From positions 1-53,811 of the forward strand of contig SHZJ01000023.1 in the NCBI GenBank assembly GCA_009692365.1: a DNA stretch of 53,811 nt. The letters run 5' to 3'. The notes beneath the pieces are model-generated. The model was not told the DNA's origin, searched no databases, and saw only the letters and a program-made list of their open reading frames with translations. The position numbers were made by a program, and so were the translations under genes. Shown here piece after piece: positions 8,444 through 17,674 of the stretch (positions within the stretch are counted from its first letter, which is position 1; each line of letters begins with the position of its first letter). This DNA is from Gammaproteobacteria bacterium (GTDB lineage: Bacteria; Pseudomonadota; Gammaproteobacteria; Ga0077536).

Positions 8444-10425
8444 TGAGTACCCAACCCAATGAGGCGGGTGCCCTCATCCCAGCGCAGCCCCGCCGCTTGC
8501 GCGACTGCAGCGAAGCGCAGTTTGAGGAAATCTACGATTGCGACCGCTTTACCGCAATGGTGCTGTCGAATCGGCTACGCTACGCCCTCACGCACATGAG
8601 CACCGGGCTGATGTACAGCGCGTTTTCGCCGATCATTCGCGATTGGTACGATTTCGCCATCACCATTTCTGGCCCCGCAGACATGGGCTATCCCATGCCT
8701 GCGGTGTCGGCCGCCTTGCTGGTATTTTTGGGCACGATGGAAGACGCCGTGCGCAACACGGTAGAAGAATACGGCGTCGAAAACCTCAAACCTGGTGACG
8801 TGCTGGTGTGCAACGACCCCTACCGGGTTGGCACGCACGTCAACGACACCTGTTTCATTCGGCCGGTGTTCTACGACGGCCAGCCCATCGCCTTCGTCAA
8901 TGTGCGCGCCCATCAGCTCGATATGGGCGGCGTAACCCCCGGGGGCTTCAGCGGCACCAAAGCGAACGTCTATGAGAACGGCTTGGTGCTGGGGCCGATG
9001 CTGTTATTCGAAAACGATAAGCCAGTGCGCGCCACTTTTAGTTTGGTGTTTGATAACACCCGCTTTGCAGCGCTGCTGCAGCCGGACTTCATGACCATGG
9101 CCGAGCAACTCAAGCTCGGTGAAAAATTGCTGCTGGAAAGCATCGAACGCTACGGGTTGGCGGCCTACCGGGGCACGGTGCGCTACTGCTGTGACGCTGC
9201 GGCCGAAGCCATGTCAGATGCCATCGCGCGCCTGCCCGACGGCATCTATCACGCGGCAGAACCCATCGATGCCGATGGTGCTGGAGACGACGAGCCCATC
9301 ATGGTGCGGGCGGCGATCCACAAACATGGCGACCGCGTGGAAGTCGACCTGAGCGGCTCGTCGCGGCAGGCGCGAACCTGTATCAACGCCGGCCCGCTGG
9401 ATGCCAAGACCGCGGTGGGGGCGGCGTTCAAGCTGCTGCTCGACCGCCACACGCCCTTTAGTTCCGGGGCGTATCGCCCCATCGACATCGTGGTGCCGCC
9501 CGGCACCGTGCTGTCGGCGCTGCCACCGAACGGCGCCATCATGTTGTACTGGGAGGTCACTCAGGCCTTGCTCACCGCCATTTTGCGCGTGCTGGGCGAA
9601 GTGCTGGGCGACGCCGCCTTTGGGGGCGATTTTGGCACGGTCTGCGTGCACAACGCCCATGGTTTGCGGGCCGACGGCACGCCTTGGCAAAACATCGCGG
9701 TGGTCGGCGGCGAGCACGGCCCGTGGGGCGGCGATCAATACCACGACGGCGAATCCTATACCGTGCCCTATATGGTCAACGGGCTCGACCCCTCGACCGA
9801 GGCAATGGAACAAGATGCGCCGGTACTGCTCATGCGCAAGGAATATGTCATCGATACCGCCGGCCCGGGTTTTAACCGGGGCGGCGCCGCGGTGCTCAAA
9901 GATGCCTTTTGGGAAACCAGCGGCGAGCACTACAGCATCCCCATTCGGCTGAAGCAAGGCACCGGTAACGGGGTGCAGCGGGGCGGTACCGGGCGCGCGG
10001 GCGCGTGCTGGTTTTTTGCTCCCGATGATGCCGTAGTGGCCGCCCACGGCCGCTTAATCCCGGTCAACGACACCGTGTACGCCAATACCACGCCCATCGC
10101 CGGCGTCCTCAATCCCATTACCAAGGCCATAGACCCCGACGGCACCTATTTCTATTTCGCCCGCGAGCCGGTGTGGCATACGCGGGCCGGGGCGGTGTCG
10201 CGCTATATCACCAACGGCGGTGGTGGCTGGGGCGATCCAAAAACGCGCGACCCCCAGCGGGTGTTGCACGATGTCCGCGACAGCTACGTCAGTATTGCTG
10301 GCGCGCGCGACCTGTACGGGGTGGTGGTGTGCGGCGATCCGGAGTTCGACCCCGAGGGCTTGACCATCGATCACGCGGCCACGCTCTTGCTGCGTGGCCC
10401 CGCGCTCGGTCAAGTGGCGCGCTGA
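8443..10425 (+). CDS. hyuB: Hydantoinase/oxoprolinase subunit B (HyuB family)
   Basis: The 660-residue product belongs to the HyuB family. It carries the typical N-terminal region with DVLVCNDPYRVGTHVNDTCF (about residues 120-140) and a histidine-rich site AHQLDMGGVTPGG, plus the late glycine-rich segment ITNGGGGWGDP near the C-terminus. In characterised relatives this subunit, with HyuA, performs ATP-dependent opening or carboxylation of the substrate in the cytoplasm. The length is somewhat above the commonest size of about 520-590 residues. Coupling by TAATG to subunit A and the upstream zinc-ribbon gene suggest one three-part enzyme. No gene follows in the operon; the downstream DNA is decayed. 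Confidence 0.9.
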   Translation: MSTQPNEAGALIPAQPRRLRDCSEAQFEEIYDCDRFTAMVLSNRLRYALTHMSTGLMYSAFSPIIRDWYDFAITISGPADMGYPMPAVSAALLVFLGTMEDAVRNTVEEYGVENLKPGDVLVCNDPYRVGTHVNDTCFIRPVFYDGQPIAFVNVRAHQLDMGGVTPGGFSGTKANVYENGLVLGPMLLFENDKPVRATFSLVFDNTRFAALLQPDFMTMAEQLKLGEKLLLESIERYGLAAYRGTVRYCCDAAAEAMSDAIARLPDGIYHAAEPIDADGAGDDEPIMVRAAIHKHGDRVEVDLSGSSRQARTCINAGPLDAKTAVGAAFKLLLDRHTPFSSGAYRPIDIVVPPGTVLSALPPNGAIMLYWEVTQALLTAILRVLGEVLGDAAFGGDFGTVCVHNAHGLRADGTPWQNIAVVGGEHGPWGGDQYHDGESYTVPYMVNGLDPSTEAMEQDAPVLLMRKEYVIDTAGPGFNRGGAAVLKDAFWETSGEHYSIPIRLKQGTGNGVQRGGTGRAGACWFFAPDDAVVAAHGRLIPVNDTVYANTTPIAGVLNPITKAIDPDGTYFYFAREPVWHTRAGAVSRYITNGGGGWGDPKTRDPQRVLHDVRDSYVSIAGARDLYGVVVCGDPEFDPEGLTIDHAATLLLRGPALGQVAR

Positions 10426-11504
10426 GCGCCTCACCGCCCGTGCGCGGGTGAAGAGGGTGTGCGCGCTGGCCAGCCGGAGACCCCGGCACTGGACGTGGAC
10501 GACCTGAGGATGGTTCCGGCAGTACCTGGGCACCCGGTGCCGGTGCTGGCGGCGGCCAGGCTTGCGGGGCACCACGCCGCGATGCAGCTCGAAAACCAGC
10601 AACTACCTACTTGTCCAAGCACCCCACTGAGCGAGGCCACTAGGCAACGTTTTTGCGCTCATCAGGCGGCTAGATGCAGCGGCGGTGCGTGAAGCTTGCG
10701 CGCAGCACGCGGCCTGCGCGGAGGAGCGCCTCGCCGCTGGCTCTGGACGACCTGGTGGCCCGCGCCGCGAGGCTCGACGAGCGGTTGGCGGACGCGGCGG
10801 CGCGCCTCACTCAGATGCCCGCTGAGCCGGCGGCGGGGCTGCGCGCTGGCGGCAGGTGCTCGCCGACAGTGCCGTCAACGGCACCAACCAAGTCAAATTG
10901 TTTCAGTTCCATCGACATGACCCGCAGGTCGGCACGCTGCTTCCGGGTGCACCGCCGGCCGCGATCAAGACCGATAATGCAAACAGACAATTCGCCCCAG
11001 GCGATCCCCTTGAACACCGGTCCCAGCGCTTCCGCCCGCTTGCGAAGGGCATCACGGTCCGCCCTCTCCATCGAGTCGAGCGCCGCGTAGTCGCCGGGCG
11101 GCAGTGGCTGGCGGGACAACGCGCCCCGCAGGCGAGCAAGCGCTACCGGATAGCGACGGTAGGCCTTGAGGAGACCCGGCCTTAGGGCGGCTCTGAGGTT
11201 GACCGGCCACACGCGATGAATATCTCTCGTTTAACCACCGCGATCGACGCGGCCCGGCCACGTTCAACCCGCCTCGCCACCCAAGCTGTATCAGCGGCGG
11301 CAGGTAGATGCCAGACGCCGCCGGTAGCCGGTCTGAGAGCCGCTTGCAGTTTTTGGGCTGCCGCTTTGGACTGCGCACCACCGCAGGTTCTGGACCTATT
11401 TTAGGGTGACTGATGGGATCGGGCCCCTCAATACCCGCTACTAGCAAGGCCACTTCGGACTCCACGATTGAGCGCCAAAACGCTGGTTAGATTGCGGTGC
11501 GCAG
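10426..11504. other. Decayed non-coding stretch
   Basis: About 1.1 kb with no convincing complete gene on either strand. Open frames here are short, proline- and arginine-rich and lack family motifs, as expected from random frames in GC-rich DNA. One minus-strand segment (about 10890-11212) and the arylsulfatase fragment that follows retain recognisable protein-like sequence, so the stretch is best read as remains of lost genes. No repeat, RNA gene or insertion-sequence end was recognised. Confidence 0.6.
10890..11212 (-). pseudogene. Possible N-terminal fragment of a cytochrome P450-like protein
   Basis: The minus-strand translation contains AYRRYPVALARLRGALSR and then RAEALGPVFKGIAWGELSVC. 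The phrase LGPVFK followed by a hydrophobic beta segment and a GLDRGRR stretch recalls the substrate-entry region of some bacterial cytochrome P450s. Similarity stops near MELKQF, and no heme-binding cysteine motif (F..G.H.C.G) or I-helix motif was found downstream on this strand. It is therefore at most a truncated fragment. The family assignment is weak; it may be an unrelated open frame. Confidence 0.25.
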
Positions 11505-12185
11505 GCCGCGAAACCCAATATTCTGGTCATCGGCGGCGACGCCGTCGGTCAGTTCAACAGCCGCGCCCACAACCCTGGCATGACGGCCTACCGCACACCC
11601 GATAGCGACAGCATCGCGACGCAGGGCGCGCTGCTCACCGACTGGTACGCGCAGCGGAGTTGCACCGCCGGCCGCGCGGCCGGCGTCACCGGCCAGTCGC
11701 CAATCCGCACGGGTCTCACCAAAGTGGGCGTGCGGGGTTCGCCTGCGGGCAGGCAGAAAGAAGACCCGACCAGCGCCACGCTGCGCGCGGAGCAGGGCGA
11801 CATCACCGGGCAGTTCGGCAAGCATCACCGCGGCGACGATACCCGGCCCAGCGGCCACGGCTTCGACGAGCGCTTTGGCCACCTCGACCACCTGAACGCC
11901 GAGGCAGCGGCTCGGAATCCTGATGACTTTAAGGCCCCCGCACTGAAGAAGCGCGTCGGGCCGCGTGGCGTAATCCACCGTTTTGCCGGCGCGGTTTGGC
12001 GCCCAGACGACAACCCGCCGGCGCGTCGGCAGGCCCGCTACCGGCACGCCGCGCGGGTAGTCGCGGCGACCCGCACGGGGGCTCAGGCGGGCAGGAGATC
12101 TGGTCTTTTTCTCGATCCGGCCCAAGGCCGCACCCAAAAAGCTCAGCGTCCGGTTCTACCCGCCACGGCGTCACGTGGGTTTTAG
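11505..12185 (+). pseudogene. Arylsulfatase, truncated N-terminal remnant
   Basis: Translation reads KPNILVIGGDAVGQFN, then TPDSDSIATQGALLTDWYAQ, SCTAGRAAGVTGQSPIRTGL and later TGQFGKHH and GPRGVIH, matching in order the first ~200 residues of type I sulfatases. The formylglycine site C-T-A-G-R is present. The usual GDD/GDE metal-binding motif reads GGDAVG, so one expected acidic ligand is changed. After GPRGVIH the sequence loses similarity and becomes arginine/proline-rich, and the remaining ~300 residues of a sulfatase are absent. No proper start with a ribosome-binding site is visible. It is a dead fragment, and evidence that organic sulfate ester metabolism was once encoded here. Confidence 0.75.
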
Positions 12186-12294
12186 TCGGCGGCCGCGTCG
12201 CGCGCGGTGGCCAACCGGCCTAGCCGCTGGGTAGCCACGCGGGGGCCCGTGGGTTAGGCTCTCGCGAGTTTTAATCCAGTCTTGGGAGCCCCTC

Positions 12295-12972
12295 ATGAGC
12301 TACACCCTTTTTGGCGTGAATGTGTCGCCTTTCGTGCGTAAATGTCGGGCTTTTATGGCCGAAAAAGGTTTGGTTTACAGCCATGAGTCGGTCAATCCGT
12401 TTCAGCCGCCCGCCAATTTTCGCCAGCTCAGCCCGTTGGGCCGCATCCCGGCGTTGCTGGACGGCGACCGGGCGGTCTTCGATTCCACCGCAATCTGCCT
12501 CTATTTGGAACGCTGCAACCCCGCGCCGCCGCTCTATCCCAGCGACCACTACGATTACGCCCGCGCCCTGTGCCTAGAGGAATACATCGACAGCGGGATG
12601 CTGCCCGTGGCCGGGCCGTTGGTGTTTCGACCCCTCGTGATGACGCCTATCGTCACGCGGCAGCCGCTCACGAAGGAAATCAAGGAAGCGGCGCTGGAGG
12701 TGGTTGAGAACCAACTGGGGCCGATGTGGGATTACCTCGAGCGGCAGTTGGGTGGCAATGACTATTTCGTCGCGGATACCTTAAGCATCGCCGACATCGC
12801 CGTCGCCAGCGGGCACGTCGGTCTGTGGCACGGCGGGGTTGATCCGGATCCCCTGCACTGGCCGAAGCTCTCGGCTTTTCTCACCCGGATGTGGGCGCGG
12901 CCCGCGTTCGTCGCCCTGATTGCCGAAGAACAGAAACCCTGGAACCAGCGCGCCGCGGTGGCCGCCGTCTAG
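12295..12972 (+). CDS. Glutathione S-transferase family protein
   Basis: This 225-residue protein starts with a thioredoxin-like GST domain (YTLFGVNVSPFVRKCRAFMA, with SPF/VRK as the active-site turn) and the glutathione-contact segments LGRIPALLDGD and FDSTAICLYLE. A helical C-terminal domain contains the usual NDYFVADTLSIADIAVAS capping segment near residue 155. It is a soluble cytoplasmic enzyme conjugating or isomerising electrophiles with glutathione; substrate unknown. GGGAG lies seven bases before the ATG. It stands alone on the plus strand and converges on the molybdoenzyme operon. Confidence 0.92.
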   Translation: MSYTLFGVNVSPFVRKCRAFMAEKGLVYSHESVNPFQPPANFRQLSPLGRIPALLDGDRAVFDSTAICLYLERCNPAPPLYPSDHYDYARALCLEEYIDSGMLPVAGPLVFRPLVMTPIVTRQPLTKEIKEAALEVVENQLGPMWDYLERQLGGNDYFVADTLSIADIAVASGHVGLWHGGVDPDPLHWPKLSAFLTRMWARPAFVALIAEEQKPWNQRAAVAAV

Positions 12973-13024
12973 CCACGCTGCCTACACGCCGCGCCGAGGG
13001 GTTAGCGCACGCTGGGTGTGGCGC

Positions 13025-13948
13025 TCAGGGCAGGCCGCCGTAGAACAGCATCACGCGATGTTTGGCCTGCGCGAAAAACAGCCAGCGCTCGATGAACAAA
13101 CCGACCGCCATGGCCAACGCGCCCAGCACGGTGCAGCTCAGGCCTCCCGCCAGGTAAGCCAGCAGCGGCACCACGAACATGCCCAAGGCGGCCAGCACGC
13201 GCAGTTTCCAGGCGTGTTTGCGGGCCAGCACAAAGCCCATTTCCCGTTGCAGGTAATTCTCTTCCGTGTGGGGTTGGGTCAGCACGCTGACGGTCCCGAA
13301 AGCACCTAAGCCGGTGGCGCTACCTAGCGTGCTGGGCGGCGGCGCCCGGTCGATGCGCCACCAGTACCAGGCCTTGCCCAGCGCCGCGAGTGCGATGCTC
13401 GCCGGCACTAAAGCCGCACTCGCGGCAGGGCGAGGGCTGAGCCCCAGCTGTAGGGCGTGCATCAGTTGCGCGCCGCTCATGAGTGCGAGCAGCAGGTAGT
13501 TGGTCGGCACGCTGGCGCGATGCCAGGCGGGCACCGCCTTCAAGGAGGCGTAAATCTGGCCGGTCGCGTACACGGTGAGGGCCGCTAGGAGCGCCAGCAG
13601 CAGGCTTAATAGGTTGAAGGTCAGGCTGCGCCCAGTGGCGCTCCACACCAGCCACGCCCAGCCCAACGCTACCGGGTAAACCACGACCGCCAGTACGCCT
13701 TCGCGTGAGAGCCACGAACTGCGCCACTGCGAAAACGCCCGCCAAGCGCGCTCGGGATGACCCAAATGCAGGGTGGACGACAAGAGCCCGGCGGTGACCA
13801 ACAACCCGGCCAGGGTCAGGCCACTGAGCAGCAATACTGGGCGCAGGGGGATGGCGACCGCGGTGGCGTTAAGCACGAGGATGAACAGCAAGCCGTAGCC
13901 CGCCCCGGCGGCGGTGGTAAAAAAAATGACCGAGTAAGCCGGCTGCAT
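13025..13948 (-). CDS. soeC: DmsC/NrfD-type membrane anchor subunit (SoeC-like)
   Basis: The 307-residue protein is almost entirely hydrophobic, with about eight predicted membrane helices. It carries the DmsC-family phrase SSTLHLGHPERAWRAFSQW near residue 60 and ends with FAQAKHRVMLFYGG. DmsC-family subunits anchor a molybdenum enzyme and exchange electrons with the quinone pool. It is the last of three genes, eight bases after the iron-sulfur subunit. With a catalytic subunit that has no Tat signal, the enzyme should face the cytoplasm, as in SoeABC sulfite dehydrogenase. The SoeC name is an inference from the operon; other DmsC roles remain possible. Confidence 0.75.
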   Translation of the reverse strand: MQPAYSVIFFTTAAGAGYGLLFILVLNATAVAIPLRPVLLLSGLTLAGLLVTAGLLSSTLHLGHPERAWRAFSQWRSSWLSREGVLAVVVYPVALGWAWLVWSATGRSLTFNLLSLLLALLAALTVYATGQIYASLKAVPAWHRASVPTNYLLLALMSGAQLMHALQLGLSPRPAASAALVPASIALAALGKAWYWWRIDRAPPPSTLGSATGLGAFGTVSVLTQPHTEENYLQREMGFVLARKHAWKLRVLAALGMFVVPLLAYLAGGLSCTVLGALAMAVGLFIERWLFFAQAKHRVMLFYGGLP

Positions 13949-13956
13949 GGGGCTGC

Positions 13957-14685
13957 TCAGCCCCCTAACAAGCGGTCGACCCAGCGTAGCAAGGCCGAAT
14001 CAAAGCCCGCGACCCGGGGCGTGAGCGGCGGGGCGCTCGGTGCCGCCCGCGGGCGAGGTGGCAGGTAGCGATTGACCGGCGCGCAAGCCATTTCCGGCAT
14101 CAGCGCAAAGCCGCCGCGCTGCTTGACCAGTTGCGACACCCCGGAGTTGGGGTCGCCCAAATCCCCGAAGCTACGCGCGCCGGTGGGACAGGCCGCCACG
14201 CACGCCGGGACCCGGCTAGCCTCGGGTAGATTGGCGTTGTAGATGCGGTCCACGCACAGGGTGCATTTTTTCATCACCCCCTCGACCTCGTCGAATTCCC
14301 GCGCCCCATACGGGCAAGCCCACGAGCACAGCTTGCAGCCGATGCACAGGTCTGGGTCCACCAATACGATGCCATCCTCGGCCCGTTTAAACGACGCCCC
14401 GGTAGGACACACCGTCACACACGGGGCGTTGTCGCAGTGCAGGCAGCTGCGGGGAAAATTGACCGTTCGCGAGTGGCCTTGGTCAGACACCTCATAGGTG
14501 TGCACGCGGTTAAACCACACGCCGTCGGGGCTGGCCCCATAAGGGTCGTAGTCGGTCAGGGGCGCGCTATGGCCGGTGTCGTTCCACTGTTTGCAGCTGG
14601 TGGCGCAGGCATGACAACCCACGCAAGTGTCCAGATCGATGACCAGCCCTAATTTCTTGGCGACCTGTTGGGGCAGCGCGGTCAT
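13957..14685 (-). CDS. soeB: Four-cluster ferredoxin subunit of molybdoenzyme (SoeB/DmsB-like)
   Basis: The 242-residue protein has the cysteine sets of a DmsB-type electron-transfer subunit: CVGCHACATSC, CLHCDNAPCVTVC, CIGCKLCSWAC, and a later CTLC...CVAACPTGA, enough for four [4Fe-4S] clusters. The ATG at 14685 overlaps the stop of the catalytic subunit (ATGA). An in-frame extension upstream lies inside the catalytic gene and was rejected. The subunit passes electrons between the molybdenum protein and the membrane anchor. Its C-terminal tail, PRAAPSAPPLTPR and beyond, is proline-rich and outside the cluster fold. Confidence 0.85.
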   Translation of the reverse strand: MTALPQQVAKKLGLVIDLDTCVGCHACATSCKQWNDTGHSAPLTDYDPYGASPDGVWFNRVHTYEVSDQGHSRTVNFPRSCLHCDNAPCVTVCPTGASFKRAEDGIVLVDPDLCIGCKLCSWACPYGAREFDEVEGVMKKCTLCVDRIYNANLPEASRVPACVAACPTGARSFGDLGDPNSGVSQLVKQRGGFALMPEMACAPVNRYLPPRPRAAPSAPPLTPRVAGFDSALLRWVDRLLGG

Positions 14686-17606
14686 GGCTGTTCCTTGGCG
14701 GGTTTTTGCTGGCTGCCGCCGAGGTATTCGCGGTGCGCAGCGGTGTGGTTGCCGGTGGGTGCGCCGCGCAGCATGGCGGCATCGCGGCGGGCACGCGGGG
14801 CTGGCTGGCGGGCGGGCAGGGGCTCGAAACACGGGCTCGCCGCGTGCGTCTCGGTGGCGCTGCATTTTTCCAAGCGCACGCGTAAGTCGAACCACGCGGC
14901 CTGCCCGGTGACCGGATCGGCATTGGCGTAGCGGTAGCCGTCGGCGCGCGGCGGCAGCAGTTCGGCAATCAGGTGATTAAGCACAAAGCCCGCGCTGGCC
15001 TCCGGTGCGTCTGGGGCGAGGGCCCAAGCGCCGCTGCGTTTACCAATCGCATTCCAAGTCCAAACCGTGTGGTGGTTAAGCCCATGCATGAGTTTTACCG
15101 GCGCCTTGACGCGCCCAATGGGACTGATGATCCACACCCAATCCGTGTCCGTCAAACCCAGTTCGGCCCCCAGCGTGCTCGCCACGTACAGCGCATTGCG
15201 GGCCGTAATCTGCCGCAACCAGGCGTTCTGTGACCCCCACGAGTGATACATATGCATCGGGCGCTGGGTAATGGCGTGCAGCGGGTAGTCCGGGGCGGGC
15301 TCCTGCGCCGCCGTTTGCCAGCGCGGCAGCGGGTCGAAGTTTTCACATACCCGGGCGCGCAGGTGCGTGGGCGGCTGGTGGGTTCCATGCCCCCGCCCCG
15401 CGAGCTGAAATTTCTGCAGAATCTCGCTGTAGAGTTCGAGCACGATGGGTTGTGCGCTGCCGATAAAACCCGCCGCCACGGCGTAGTCGAGATAGGCGGG
15501 GTTGGCGTAACGGTAGTAGCGCTGCGCGGGGGCGAGCTCGGTGCGCCAGAAGCAGCCATTGTCGATGTAGCGCTGTAGTTGCGTGGGATTGGCCGGGCCG
15601 CGGAAAGACTGCTCCCCCTGCGCACCACGCCAGCCGGCGAGCGGGCCCTGTTCATTACCCCGCGTGTGCTCGGTGAGATATTGCGCATAACCACCGGGGA
15701 AACGCGCCGTGCCGTCGGCGAGTGTCATGCCCGGCAAACCCAATTGCGCGCCCAGTGCCAGCAGCACATCTTGGAAGGGCCGGACATCGCGGTCGGGGGT
15801 CACGACTGGCTGCCGGATGGCGTCGGCCGCGCCATCGGGATCCGAGATGGGACGGTCGAGCAGCGAGATACCGTCCCAGCGTTCAAGATAGGTGGTGTCG
15901 GGCAGGATTAAGTCGGCGTAAGGGACGGTTTCAGAATAATACGCATCGGCATAAATAATCCGCGGGATCCGGTATTCGCCATCCGCCCGGCGGTCGGTCA
16001 AATAATGCAGCGTCTGCGAAATATTGAGCGACGAATTCCAGCCCATATTCGCCATGTACAGGAACAGGGTGTCGATGGGGTAAGGGTCACCCTGCCAGGC
16101 GTTGTGGATGACCGATTGCAACATGCCGTGGAGGGCCAAGGGGTATTCCCAGCTAAACGCCTTGTCGAGGCGCAGCGGGTTGCCGGCCGCATCGTTCAGC
16201 AGGTATTCGGGTCCGCGCGGGAAGCCCAGCGGCGGGCGGGTGAGGGGCGCGCCCGCCGCGGCGGGTTCGGCCGGGCTGCCGGCCGGGGGAATCGGGCGGG
16301 GATAGGGCGGTTTGTAGCGAAAGCCCCCCGGTACATCCACGCTGCCCAGCAGCATTTGCAGCGCATGGATGAGGCGGCAGGTTTCAAAGCCGTTGGCGTG
16401 GGCGGAGATCCCACGCATGGCGTGCATCGAGACCGGCCGTCCGACAAACCCCGCGTGCGGGCGTCCAGCGCTGTCGGTCCACGGCACCTCCACCGTGATC
16501 GTTTGTTCGAACGCCACCTCGGCGAGTTCTGCTGCCAAGCGTTCGATCGTGGCCACCGGTACGCCACAGCGTTCGCTGACCGCTGCCGGGGCGCAGGCCG
16601 GATCCAGAAAACGCTGGGCAAAGTGATGAAACGCCGGGTACGCCCGACGCTCGTCGGCCAGGCTCACCGCGCCCATCAGCAGGGGCTCAAGACCCGCCGC
16701 GCCCGCCGGGGTCAGGGTTTGCGTGAGGCGGTCGAAGCACAACGGCAGACCCGCCGCGTCCCGCGCGATAAGGCCATCGTCGGCCGCGCCTGGGTCATCA
16801 ATGACCAACCAGGCGGCATTGGTATAGCGGGCGAGGTAGACCCAGTCGATGCGCTCGGCGGCCAATAGGGCGTGGATGAGCGCGGCTACCAGCAGGCCGT
16901 CGGTGCCCGGTCGAATGCCTATCCATTCGTCGGCGATGGCCGAGTAGCCGGTCTGCACCGGGTTAATCGACACAAAGCGGGTGCCAGGTCTTGCTTTGAG
17001 TTGGCCTAAGCCAATCTTGAGCGGATTGGAGGCATGGTCTTCAGCCACGCCAAACAGCAGGAACAGGCGGGTATGTGGCCAGTCCGGTTCACCGAATTCC
17101 CAAAACGAACCACCGATGCTGTAGAGCCCCGCGGCGGCCATGTTCACCGAGCAGAAGCCGCCGTGGGCCGCGTAATTGAGCGTGCCGAACTGTTGCGCCC
17201 ACCAGCCGGTGAAAGATTGGCTCTGGTCGCGACCGGTAAAAAACGCGAGTTCGCGGGGGTTGCGCCGGCGGATCGCCCCCAGCCAGTCCTGCGCCAGGCC
17301 GAGCGCCTCGTCCCACTCAATTTCGCGAAACTCGCCCGATCCTCTCGGTCCTACCCGCAACAAGGGTTTGGACAGGCGGGCGGGGGAGTAGTGTTGCATC
17401 AAACCAGAGGCGCCTTTGGCGCACAGCACCCCGCGATTGACCGGGTGTTCAGGATTGCCCTCGATGTAGCAAACTTGGCCCTTTTGCAAATGGACCTTGA
17501 TGCCGCAGCGGCAGGCGCACATATAGCAGGTCGTGGTTTTGACTTCCGCCGCCGCCGCCGGTGCCAGTTCAACTGTGGGTTGCGCGTTGGCAGTGAAATA
17601 AGGCAT
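14682..17606 (-). CDS. soeA: Molybdopterin oxidoreductase catalytic subunit, SoeA-like (cytoplasmic sulfite dehydrogenase)
   Basis: The 974-residue protein is a DMSO-reductase-family enzyme. Residues 27-34 give CYMCACRC, a CxxCxxxC set, and VLCAKG supplies the fourth ligand of an N-terminal [4Fe-4S] cluster. AHGGFCSVNMAAAG near residue 150 may provide a cysteine molybdenum ligand. There is no twin-arginine signal, so the protein should stay in the cytoplasm. FTGRDQSQSFTGWWAQQFG and EDHASNPLKIGLG resemble SoeA-type sulfite dehydrogenases as I recall them. It is the first gene of the operon (ATGA overlap with the ferredoxin subunit). The divergent SulP transporter supports sulfite-to-sulfate oxidation. 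Thiosulfate or polysulfide activity cannot be excluded. Confidence 0.75.
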   Translation of the reverse strand: MPYFTANAQPTVELAPAAAAEVKTTTCYMCACRCGIKVHLQKGQVCYIEGNPEHPVNRGVLCAKGASGLMQHYSPARLSKPLLRVGPRGSGEFREIEWDEALGLAQDWLGAIRRRNPRELAFFTGRDQSQSFTGWWAQQFGTLNYAAHGGFCSVNMAAAGLYSIGGSFWEFGEPDWPHTRLFLLFGVAEDHASNPLKIGLGQLKARPGTRFVSINPVQTGYSAIADEWIGIRPGTDGLLVAALIHALLAAERIDWVYLARYTNAAWLVIDDPGAADDGLIARDAAGLPLCFDRLTQTLTPAGAAGLEPLLMGAVSLADERRAYPAFHHFAQRFLDPACAPAAVSERCGVPVATIERLAAELAEVAFEQTITVEVPWTDSAGRPHAGFVGRPVSMHAMRGISAHANGFETCRLIHALQMLLGSVDVPGGFRYKPPYPRPIPPAGSPAEPAAAGAPLTRPPLGFPRGPEYLLNDAAGNPLRLDKAFSWEYPLALHGMLQSVIHNAWQGDPYPIDTLFLYMANMGWNSSLNISQTLHYLTDRRADGEYRIPRIIYADAYYSETVPYADLILPDTTYLERWDGISLLDRPISDPDGAADAIRQPVVTPDRDVRPFQDVLLALGAQLGLPGMTLADGTARFPGGYAQYLTEHTRGNEQGPLAGWRGAQGEQSFRGPANPTQLQRYIDNGCFWRTELAPAQRYYRYANPAYLDYAVAAGFIGSAQPIVLELYSEILQKFQLAGRGHGTHQPPTHLRARVCENFDPLPRWQTAAQEPAPDYPLHAITQRPMHMYHSWGSQNAWLRQITARNALYVASTLGAELGLTDTDWVWIISPIGRVKAPVKLMHGLNHHTVWTWNAIGKRSGAWALAPDAPEASAGFVLNHLIAELLPPRADGYRYANADPVTGQAAWFDLRVRLEKCSATETHAASPCFEPLPARQPAPRARRDAAMLRGAPTGNHTAAHREYLGGSQQKPAKEQP

Positions 17607-17640
17607 GGAGCGTTTGTCGCAATGATTACTAAACGAACTA

Positions 17641-17665
17641 AGCTTAGACCAAATTAGGCTAAGCT
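17641..17665. promoter_or_regulatory. Dyad in the soeA-sulP divergent promoter region
   Basis: The 68-base space between the two divergent starts contains perfect arms AGCTTAG (17641-17647) and CTAAGCT (17659-17665) separated by 11 bases, inside one of the few AT-rich patches of the region. It ends nine bases before the SulP ATG. The position suits a shared operator controlling both directions. The regulator is unknown. Confidence 0.45.
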
Positions 17666-17674
17666 ACACTGGCA

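Noticed and set aside
14686..14895. N-terminal extension of the ferredoxin subunit
   Set aside because: It lies within the catalytic subunit gene and is proline/arginine-rich without motifs. The ATG at 14685 with ATGA overlap is a better start.
16005..16868. Long plus-strand open frame opposite soeA
   Set aside because: It is antisense to a well-supported molybdoenzyme, with histidine/arginine-rich content typical of a shadow frame.
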